Under the pieces are notes generated by a model, which saw nothing but the letters and a program-made list of their open reading frames with translations, had not been told where the DNA came from and made no database searches. Positions 44,435-53,379 of a DNA stretch of 64,000 bases are shown here, piece after piece; position 1 is the stretch's first letter, and every line of letters begins with the position of its first letter. The position numbers and the translations under genes are program-made. Origin of the DNA: Mercurialis annua (taxonomy: Eukaryota > Streptophyta > Magnoliopsida > Malpighiales > Euphorbiaceae); the NCBI RefSeq assembly GCF_937616625.2, contig NC_065576.1, positions 32,018,628-32,082,627 on the forward strand. The letters run 5' to 3'.

Positions 44435-44446
44435 AACCTCCTCACA
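44435..44446 (-). other. Polypurine tract of the Athila-like element
   Basis: Minus strand TGTGAGGAGGTT abuts the 3' LTR. A similar GTGTGAGGAGGGC occurs at about 45848-45860. Confidence 0.65.
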
Positions 44447-46303
44447 CTAATACCTTGCTTGTCCTCAAGAAAGAGTATGATTATTTATAAACACAAATCT
44501 AACTACCTATGCAATTTTGAACAACTGTCAACTTACTCCCGACCGATGAAAATCACGAATGCAATCGTCTAATGTCAACAACTAAAAGAGATGCAAACAA
44601 ATGAGGAATGAAATTATAATGACTCGTTCTGATGACATTGAGAATCCTCTTGAATTAGTACCATGTTAACTCAAGACAATCACAAGGTTACAATCATTTG
44701 CGGGACATGCGATCAATTAGTCAAAACAATCGATGGGCAAGTTATGGCATATCATTCATAAGCATCAAGAATAAGCACTATTTCTCACGAGATATCACTC
44801 TAACACTCAAGTGTTTCGGATGTGAAAATGAAGCTTTATAAACATGCAAATTCGCCATAAGCTTGCTCTTAGTCCAGGACTCCACTATTTAGCTCGGTAA
44901 ATGACAACTATTATATGGAATTTAAATGGGTTGTAACTTGGCTAAGGGTTGGGGTAGGAGAATTTGGATAATTTTGGCTACAACTTGACTTGGAAAACAA
45001 CATTTTCTATGAAGTATGAAATAATGAACTAGCTTGGAATTTTTTCGCACAAGTGAACTTTTCTTTCTTTTATTTGCCTTTCTTTATTCATTTTCTTTTG
45101 CTAATTTTTATAAATTTTATTTTTCTTCATTATTCATTTTCTTTTTATCTTGTTTTCTTTTTCTTTTCTTTTAAGGCATTTTTTTTAACACTTGTTCACA
45201 GTTTCTATTTCATCGTCAAGCTAGATTCACCTTTCTTTTCTCAACTTAAGTTGACCAAGTCAAATTGGGGTGTTTAAAGAGGTGAAGTGTGAAAGGGTAA
45301 ATGTTTGAAGTGTGGTAAAAATCAAAGAAATGGCTAAGGCTCAAGGGGTGTAAACTAAGGGTAGAAAGGGTAGGCTTTTGAAAGTGGTCTAAAAGAATGG
45401 GGTAATCCTAATGCCATAATCATTTAGTTGTCAAAACTCAGCTGTATAGTCTTGAACGGACACCGAGCAAGTTTTAGGGATTTCGCATGCAATCAACACT
45501 CATCAATAATTAATAAGGCTCAAAACGCTCAAAATATGGTGATGTTATGCCACATGCTTGACTTCTATGAAATCATGTCAATTTATGCCCAAGATTGTCA
45601 AAATTAACCAATTTTTACGTACATCATGCATCCGCATTAGGTAACTTTGATCATGCTTGAGATTTCACCATAATCTCATCAAAACATGTCATACAAATTG
45701 CATTTCATTAGGCAAGCATCAGTATTTAATTGTTTAAACTAGAAGATGCATTCGAGACATTCATTGACCGGGAGATAACCATTATTGACAAAATTTCAAA
45801 ACTACGCCTAAAATATTAAAATGACAAGTAAAAATTTAAAAATATGAGCCCTCCTCACACTATTTATTAATATAATCTATTCTAATCTATTTAATCAGTT
45901 ATTTATTATTTTTATTATTTTTCTTCTTTCCCCACCCCCCACTTGAAAAGAATGCATTGTCCTCAATGTAAATAAAAGTGCACCAAAAGAAGAAGAATAA
46001 TAAAAATTCTTCCCTTTTGAAGGTTGCAGCAAAATTTTCCACAGAGCTGTTGTCTGTATTCGACCGATGACAATGTCTGCTTTAAGCACATGGTGGTGGC
46101 TGGACAACAAATAAAAGCTAAAGAAATTTGTTAAAATAACATAATAATAAAAAAAAAATTGAAACATAAATTAAAAAGTGCTACATAACATAGAATACTA
46201 ATAAGTCCTAAAGCAAACTAAAACATAATAGAACTAAAAATTAATAAGTCAAACTGAAACATAAGATAACTAATAAGTACGAAAACAACATAAAACAACA
46301 AAC
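44447..46303 (-). other. Non-coding 3' region of the Athila-like element
   Basis: 1.9 kb between the 404-aa ORF and the 3' LTR with no credible frame. It includes a T-rich tract at 45060-45190 and a second polypurine-like motif. Confidence 0.6.
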
Positions 46304-47518
46304 TCAAACACTGCCTCCTCTGCGAGATCGAGACCCTCTGCGAAATTCGTCCATCGCTTCTCGGTTGGTTCGCACATCCTGCTCAATCCGACGAACTGCT
46401 GCTCGTGTCTCTGCTACGTCAGTCTCAATCCGATCAACAACTGCCCGAGCATCTGCTACGTCCCTCTGAACATTCTGACAGATGCGAGTCAGACGTCTCA
46501 GTAAAGTGCGCAATGGAACACGTGCTCTGGCAGGAGGTGGCACTGGTATATCAACTGGAACTGCTGGAGGAACTAGTGGATCGACAACTGGAGGTGGTGG
46601 AACTTCGTCTGCCTGAACAGGATGAGCCTGAATATTTCGCCAAACGCCTTGGATTTTCTGAAAATTGAGGCGTTCGATGGTCTCAAAAGTAATCATGTCA
46701 CGACGCTCCGTGACCTTGGTTTCGCCAGTCGGAATCCCTACCCGAGCCTTCTGAAGAATTCTGCTAATCAAAATTGGAAAAACCAACGCTTTTCCCTTGA
46801 ACCGTGCAACATCAAAAATATGATCCATAATAATGGTAGCAAGAGGTATCCCCTGAACTCGACCTGGAAACCCAAACAACATCCTATCCATCCAATATAA
46901 ATCAGTCACTCGTACCTCGTTCAGCCCACTAGCTTTAGGTGAAACGTTGAAAGCAAAAAGATAAGCTAACAACCGCGGACGAAGCTCCAAATTCTTAGCT
47001 AGAAAGCATCTCATTCCCCTCTCTGCTGCCCAATCAATGTGGAACTTATGCTTGGCAATATCCACACTCCATTCCTTGTCACTTATAATTTCCTTCCTAA
47101 AGGCATGAAATTCAGGACAACCTTCGCCTTGAACTGGTAGTTCCAACAATTCATTCAACAAATCCATCGAAATGTTGATTTGTCGACCACGCACAAAGCT
47201 CTCAATGACAGCCGCCTTTGCCCGCTCCTTGTACTTGATATTAGCGTAGAATTCCCTCACCAAGGTTGGGTAATACTCACCATTGAGGTCAAGTATTTTA
47301 GCCCAACCCAAGCTAGCAAAAGCGTCTCTGATCTCAAACTCCGCATCAACCTCTCGATGGACCGTTTTCTCAAGAATCATCGTGTTTGATGCAGATGAGT
47401 CGAACCAGTCACTGTTTTCTGCTGTCAGAAATCTGCTAGAGTCATGAGGAACACCCTTTCGTTTCCTCTGTGCCTGTTTTCCTCTTGAAGTCCCAGCGGC
47501 AGTCGATTTCTGAGTCAT
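46304..47518 (-). CDS. Athila-type plant transposon protein (404 aa, function unknown)
   Basis: An intact ORF downstream of integrase, in the position where some Athila elements carry an env-like gene. The N terminus is basic (RGKQAQRKRKG, residues 12-22; possible nuclear signal). The central region, about 60-290, has FASLGWAKILDLNGEYYPTL, VRGRQINIS, RCFLAKNLELRPRLLAYLF, DLYWMDRMLFG and MDHIFDVARFKGKAL. This pattern resembles the 'putative plant transposon protein' domain found in plant retroelement ORFs. A Pro-rich linker (305-335) leads to a helical, heptad-like tail (340-395, repeats of DVADARAVVDRIETDV) and a basic end. I see no signal peptide or membrane helix, so an envelope role is not supported. 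Its role is unknown. Confidence 0.75.
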   Translation of the reverse strand: MTQKSTAAGTSRGKQAQRKRKGVPHDSSRFLTAENSDWFDSSASNTMILEKTVHREVDAEFEIRDAFASLGWAKILDLNGEYYPTLVREFYANIKYKERAKAAVIESFVRGRQINISMDLLNELLELPVQGEGCPEFHAFRKEIISDKEWSVDIAKHKFHIDWAAERGMRCFLAKNLELRPRLLAYLFAFNVSPKASGLNEVRVTDLYWMDRMLFGFPGRVQGIPLATIIMDHIFDVARFKGKALVFPILISRILQKARVGIPTGETKVTERRDMITFETIERLNFQKIQGVWRNIQAHPVQADEVPPPPVVDPLVPPAVPVDIPVPPPARARVPLRTLLRRLTRICQNVQRDVADARAVVDRIETDVAETRAAVRRIEQDVRTNREAMDEFRRGSRSRRGGSV

Positions 47519-48651
47519 TTTATCCTGAAATACTTACAAAATTTACACAACAAATTCCACCAACACTAACAACAACCAACAATGTATTCACAAGGTGCCC
47601 TACAACATCTCACAAACTCACATTTATTTGTTGGGATCACATTGGTTTATACACAACTACACACCAAAAATTGTAAAAAAAAAAAAAAAATTGACAAATT
47701 TTTGAACAATGCAATTATCTAAGTGGACTAAAGTGAATATAAATGATTCTTACATAAACATGAGGGAGAACAAAGCATCTATGTTCAATAGGAAGTTGAA
47801 ATAATCATTTCCCCCAAATTTAAATTTCTAGGGTTCTAACTAATTTTTTTGTTATTTTATCAATTTGATGCAAAATAGGGATGGAATACATCAAATTACA
47901 TGTTAGGTATTGTTTATTGAAGCTAATTACACTATATACAAACAACAATTCTATCTAATATTCATTTAAATGTCAAAATCCTAAATTTGAAAGTGTAAAG
48001 AAGAAAGTGAAATAGAAATACCTTAATCTTGAAATGAAAGAGCAATGTGTTTGTTGGAGAAGATGATGAATGCACTAAGTGAAAAAGAAAATTAAAAGAC
48101 TTGTTTTTGTTTTGTGTTTCCCAATTTTTTATGTTTTGAATGTTTGAAAGAGTTATGAAGAAGAAGAAGATGAAATGCCAAAATGAGGCAAAACAATTTG
48201 TAAACAGATCATCAGCCGGTCCTTGGCCGGCCTTCGATCATGGGCCGACTGAAGGCCGGCTGACTGTCTGTTGACAGCTCAAAAATATATATTTTTTTCG
48301 TTTTGAATTAATCGGCCGGTGCTTGGCCGGCCTGACTTCGAGGGCCGGCTGAGCACCGGCTGACCTGCTGGAAAGAATTTTTGAGAATTTTTTTTTTTTT
48401 AATTTTATTTTGATGAATATTGAATATTAAATTTATTACATATAAAAAAAAAACATAAAGTAAAGCCAAAACACAATACGAAATGACATTCTACTGACAC
48501 ATGAATTTGTGGGCTCTTTATTCATATTTATTGAAATGACAGAAAACAACAATACGAAACAAGAATAACACATACGGAAAAGAAAAATAAAACACAAAAC
48601 AAACACACACTACGAACTCATCCTAGCCCCACAATTTTGAACCAAATGTCC
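47519..48651 (-). other. Spacer between the two extra Athila ORFs, with palindromic modules
   Basis: 1.1 kb, mostly AT-rich and non-coding. It carries two GC-rich palindromic modules (48211-48264, 48311-48370) like the one in the LTR. Confidence 0.6.
48211..48370. repeat. Two GGCCGGC palindromic modules
   Basis: CAGCCGGTCCTTGGCCGGCC...GGCCGACTGAAGGCCGGCTG and a second variant with GCACCGGC. Both resemble the LTR module at 44101-44158 and 57524-57581 (CAGCCGGCCCTTGGCCGGCT...GGGCCGGCTGAAGGCCGGCT). Confidence 0.85.
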
Positions 48652-49377
48652 CTAGAAAGCATTTTTAGGCCTCATGCAAAATTGTTTCTTAGGGCGTCCA
48701 ACTTTTTCGGTACGGATAATTCTTGGGCGACCCCTAGCTCGAACCATCTCTCCAAAAAGATTCTCCGCCTCATAGGGTTCCATCACCTCATCATTCCCTA
48801 CATAGAATGTCATCTTTTTCTCCACCTCATCCTCAAAGAGTTTACGCATAGCACGCCGAGTTGCCTCCTTAGCCCCCTCATCATCCGAAATTTCAATGGG
48901 GTTGAAAAAGCAACCCGAGGGAAAGAAAAAATCCCCCGGAGTAGAAGAGTCAGTGGAAGGAGAAGAAGTATAAGGAGGAGAGCTCATTCCTAACAGAGAA
49001 TGTTCTTTCTCCTTAGGTTTAGGAGTTTCAACTTCGAATGACTCCATCGGACCTTCTTCACCCTCATCCTCTTCCGGATCTTCCTCGGATTCGCTATCCG
49101 AATCTTCCTCGGATTCACCATCCGTGTCCTTCTCAGATTCGTCATCCATCTCATCATTGGGTGGTACTGGTTGAAATAATTGATCCTCGTAGTCTACGGG
49201 TTCATAGACACCCTCTGGAATCCAAGGCTCGAGTTCCTCAGGATACTGATATGCCTCAAGTGGCTCGAACTCGGGATAAGAATCATACGATGGATATTCG
49301 TACTCATATGATGGAGCTTCGTATTCATCCTCGGTGTCCGAATGAGTAGCGGATGAGTAACCGGAATAATAACCCAT
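48652..49377 (-). CDS. Acidic Tyr/Glu-rich protein with AT-hook-like motifs (Athila extra ORF)
   Basis: 241 aa, intact. Residues 1-115 are highly acidic and Tyr-rich, with EDEYEAPSYEYEYPSYDSY and long Glu/Asp/Ser runs. A Ser/Pro/Thr stretch follows (about 127-150). A helical region (ATRRAMRKLFEDEVEKKMT) leads to a basic C terminus with two AT-hook-type cores, RGRPRI (215-220) and GRPKK (227-231). Such cores bind AT-rich minor groove in other proteins; here that is inference. It sits between integrase and the 404-aa ORF and has its own TATA-like box about 95 nt upstream. It shows no similarity to gag, pol or env. It could be a captured host sequence or a lineage-specific accessory protein. Confidence 0.65.
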   Translation of the reverse strand: MGYYSGYSSATHSDTEDEYEAPSYEYEYPSYDSYPEFEPLEAYQYPEELEPWIPEGVYEPVDYEDQLFQPVPPNDEMDDESEKDTDGESEEDSDSESEEDPEEDEGEEGPMESFEVETPKPKEKEHSLLGMSSPPYTSSPSTDSSTPGDFFFPSGCFFNPIEISDDEGAKEATRRAMRKLFEDEVEKKMTFYVGNDEVMEPYEAENLFGEMVRARGRPRIIRTEKVGRPKKQFCMRPKNAF

Positions 49378-49471
49378 GATGCCGAAAGAAGTTATGAGAA
49401 TTGAGTTTGTAGAATGAGAAGAAAGCTATGAGAATTGTGTTTGAGATGAAGAATTGGTGGAAATAGTGGTT

Positions 49472-49481
49472 CTATTTATAG
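49472..49481 (-). promoter_or_regulatory. Internal TATA box before the acidic ORF
   Basis: Minus-strand CTATAAATAG, preceded by AAACCC, lies about 95 nt upstream of the ATG at 49377. It is the same TATA string as in the LTR. Suggests a separate transcript; not proven. Confidence 0.5.
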
Positions 49482-50188
49482 GGTTTCGAACGGTAGCTAA
49501 CTAAGGTAAAACACTCTATTTAGGAAGCTAACAAAACTAGAAAAGACAGTTGCCTTAAGAACTAAAGCACACAAAAGCTAATTAAATGTTAATAAAGGAA
49601 ACTTACATATGTACAATTTTTCCTAAAGAAATAAATCCATGCACAAGTAAACATTTTCATAATTAGGAAGTTAGCTTATATACCACTTATTTTTAAAGAA
49701 ATAAACTCATGCAAAAGTTAACTTTTCTACTAGGAAATAAAAATATACACCATATTTTCTAATATGAATACAATCAAATAAGATAGCTAATGTGAATATG
49801 AAAAAAAATGAAATAAATTTAAATGAAAGAATATTTTTTTGTTTAATAAAAAATTAAAGACAATATTTAATTTTATTTTATTTTTAAAGTGATAAAATCA
49901 CCATCTTATTTATTTGCAAAAATACATGTTAAAGAAAATATTGACATTTGAAAAATGAGAAGCTAAATGAAATATGGAAAAATAGATTAATTTTATTTTT
50001 ATTTATTTTTAGACAAGGCTTAAAGAAAATAAGCTTAAAAATAAATAAATAAGAGCACAACACCCCCACACAGACAGATGAAAAAAAATTCATATCTGTT
50101 GAAATATGAGGATGCGACTGAGCAATTTGGAATTTCTCCCAAATCGTGCTTGTTTAAGGTCACTAGCCTTGACCATATGTTACCTGGA

Positions 50189-51115
50189 TCAAGCTGGGGT
50201 GGTGAGAGTGAAACACTCTCGTCCTTCATCAGTTAACGGTCCTAAGTATGGCTTGCATCTTTGTCCATTAACCTTGAAAGACTCACCATTGCTATTTTCC
50301 AGCTCAATTGCTCCATGATCAGCTACATGTCGTACCTTGAATGGTCCACTCCACCTTGATTTAAGCTTCCCAGGGAACAGACGTAAGCGAGAATTATACA
50401 GTAGGACAAAACTGCCTGCTGTAAACTGCTTAGGCACAATGTGAGCATCGTGCCACTTCTTAGTCTTTTCCTTGTAGAGCTTTGCATTCTCATAAGCTGT
50501 TAAGCGGAACTCATCAAGTTCATTCAACTGTAATAACCGCTTCTCCTTAGATGCCTTGGGATCAAAATTCAGCTCCTTGATTGCCCAATACGCTCGATGT
50601 TCTAGCTCCAAGGGCAAGTGACACGCTTTTCCAAACACCAATTTATAAGGAGACATAACAATTGGTGTTTTGAAGGCTGTTCGATATGCCCAAAGTGCAT
50701 CGTCCAGCTTTAGAGACCAATCTTTGCGCGTGTTACTGACTGTTTTCTCCAGAATCCGTTTCAGCTCTCTGTTGGATACTTCAACTTGTCCGCTTGTCTG
50801 TGGATGATAAGGAGTTGCCACTCTATGGTAGACATTGTATTTCTTCATTAAAGCATCAAACTGTCTATTACAGAAGTGCGAACCCCCATCACTGATAATA
50901 GCACGTGGTACTCCAAATGTGTTAATCAGCTTTTTTAGGAAATTCAGGACCACTTTTCCATCATTGGTAGGTAAAGCTGCTGCTTCCACCCATTTCGACA
51001 CGTAGTCGACACAAACCAAGATATACTGGTTCCCAAAAGACATAGGGAATGGTCCCATGAAATCGATACCCCAAACATCGAAAATTTCAACCTCCTGAAT
51101 GGAAGTGAGCGGCAT
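50189..51115 (-). pseudogene. Athila-like pol: integrase catalytic core and C terminus
   Basis: The integrase inserts element cDNA into the genome. This segment, in the same frame as the preceding one but beyond a stop codon, shows a catalytic DDE core. The first Asp is in [10 protein letters not shown], the second in [11 protein letters not shown], and the Glu in the [12 protein letters not shown] block, followed by a basic C-terminal region ([16 protein letters not shown]). The in-frame TGA at 51137-51139 stands where relatives have a sense codon. The segment ends with a natural stop at 50189. No chromodomain is visible, consistent with Athila rather than chromoviruses. Confidence 0.85.
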
Positions 51116-51136
51116 CTCATTCCTCCTCGAAATATT

Positions 51137-51778
51137 TCATGTTCGCTGACATCTCCCACAATGCTCCACAAATGTTCTAGCATCGCGAAATATTGTAGGC
51201 CAGAAAAATCCACTTTCCAAGACACGAGCTGCAGTCCGAGCTGACCCATAATGGCCTGCATAATCCGAAGCGTGGCATTGCCTCATGATGGGAAACATTT
51301 CCTCTTCTGCAACACACCTCCGAACCATTCCATCTCCACAAACTTTGAACAGATAGGGATCATCCCAGAGATATCGTCTAACATCAGACATAAATTTCTT
51401 TCGCTGGTGGTAGTTCAGGTCTGATGGCATGATGGAAGCGGAGAGGTAATTTGCAAAATCTGCATACCACGGCCTCGCTTTATCTCTTATGAACATGAGC
51501 GTTTCATCAGGGAAACTCTCATTGATGAAATCTCCATCTATTACGGGCTCTGGCACCTCTAATCTTGATAGGTGGTCTGCGACCACATTCTCAGTACCCT
51601 TCTTATCCTTGATCTCAATATCAAACTCTTGAAGGAGTAAAATCCATCGAATCAATCTAGGCTTAGCATCCTGCTTAGCGAAAAGATATCGAAGTGCAGC
51701 ATGGTCAGTGTAGATGATAATTTTAGAGCCAAGAAGATATGACCTAAATTTATCCACTGCAAACACTACAGCCAACAT
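51137..51778 (-). pseudogene. Athila-like pol: RNase H remainder and integrase zinc finger
   Basis: Continues the RNase H ([21 protein letters not shown], then VADHLSRLE). The integrase N-terminal HHCC finger follows, with H and H in [11 protein letters not shown] and the two Cys in EHCGRCQR. It is separated from the upstream RT segment by a 1-nt loss near 51781-51784 (TTEK/RCWL vs TEK-MLAVVFA) and ends at the TGA 51139-51137. Family matches are clear; these lesions leave the polyprotein discontinuous. Confidence 0.85.
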
Positions 51779-53379
51779 CTCTTTTCTGTGGTAGTGTAGT
51801 TCAGCTGAGCTCCGGAAAGAGTACGGCTAGCATAGTAGATGACATGAAGCTTCTTATCTTTCCTTTGCCCCAAAACACTACCCAAAGCCTGATCACTTGC
51901 ATCGCACATGAGTTCAAATGGAAGATTCCAATCTGGACAAGATATGACTGGGGCAGTAACGAGTGCCTCTTTCAACTTGAGAAACGAAGCTAAGCTGGCA
52001 TCAGTGAACACAAAAGGCGCATCCTTGACAAGTAAGTTTGTCAGAGGACGTGCTATAGATGAAAAATCTTTAATGAAGCGGCGATAAAACCCCGCATGCC
52101 CTAAAAAGGCACGAACTCCCTTCACTGTAAGTGGAGGTGGCAGTCTCTCGATCACCTCAGTCTTTGCTCGGTCCACTTCTATACCCTCCTTGGATATCTT
52201 ATGTCCCAAAACAATGCCCTCTTCCACCATGAAGTGGAATTTCTCCCAGTTTAATACCAGATTAGTTTCCTCGCACCTTTGCAAGACTCTATCCAGATTT
52301 TGAAGACATCTTTCAAAGGAATCTCCAAACACCGAGAAGTCATCCATGAATACTTCCATAATATCTTCGATCATGTCATTGAAGATGGAAGTCATGCATC
52401 TCTGAAATGTAGCAGGAGCATTACACAGACCAAAGGGCATACAGCGATATGCGAAAGTGCCGTATGGACAGGTGAATGTAGTTTTCTCTTGGTCCTCTGG
52501 ATAAATCAGAATTTGATTATATCCCGAGTATCCATCAAGAAAACAATAGAATGCATGACCCGCCACTCTTTCCAACATCTGATCAATGAACGGAAGTGGA
52601 AAATGATCCTTCCTCGTTTCTGTATTCAGCTTCCTGTAATCAATACATACTCGCCAACCAGTAACTGTGCGAGTTGAGATTTGCTCTCCCTTGTTGTTTT
52701 CCACGACTGTCATACCTCCTTTCTTAGGTACGCACTGAATCGGGCTTACCCATGCACTGTCGGAAATGGGATAAATAATGCCCGCATCAAGTAGTTTCAC
52801 AATTTCCTTATGAACTAATTCCTTCATATTTGGATTCAGCCTTCTCTGCCTCTGTGCAGAGGTTTTGGATTCATCCTCGAGATGAATCTGATGCATTACC
52901 ACAGAAGGACTGATCCCTCTGATATCTGAGATCTGCCACCCAACAGCCAAAATTCGTCCCTTGACTGTGTTGATGACCTTCTGCTCTTGCTCCTTGGTGA
53001 GCTTATTGCTGATAATGATAGGTAAGGTACTGTCAGCTCCCAAGAAAGCGTACCGAAGATGTGCTGGTAAAGTCTTGAGTTCCAGCTTAGGTGGCTTTTC
53101 TGAAGAAGGAGGAGTGATGTGTTTGTTCTTGACCAATGGCTCAAGAATTGGTTCCTCCTCGCATTCTTCCTCTTCTTGACTGGAAACCAACTGTGCATTC
53201 GCACAAGTGCGAATATGTGCTCGTACGGGACTTTCCAGTTCTGTCTTTTGGTCTGCCACAGGGCATTCACAAGTAAACTCCATACTACTTATGTCATCCT
53301 GATCCCAATCAGAGTTCAATATGGAGTTGTTTTCTTCTATCCGCTCTTGCACTAGTTCGTCCACCATGTCAATCTGCAT
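51766..53379 (-). pseudogene. Athila-like pol: reverse transcriptase and start of RNase H
   Basis: Reverse transcriptase copies element RNA. Motifs in order: VSPIQCVPKKGG, WRVCIDYRKLN, FCFLDGYSGYNQI-type motif (seen as YCFLDGYSGYNQI), MPFGLCNAPATFQ, the catalytic box VFMDDFSVFG (M in place of the usual Y/V), LGHKIS and the connection domain LPPPLTVKGVRAFLGHAGFY. RNase H begins with FELMCDASDQALG and stops after TTTEKRCWL because of the frameshift. The frame is continuous with gag-protease except for a TAG at 53380-53382, immediately followed by ATG. Confidence 0.9.

Noticed and set aside
46304..47518. Envelope protein
   Set aside because: No signal peptide, fusion-peptide-like segment or membrane anchor can be seen; the domain pattern fits a plant transposon protein instead.
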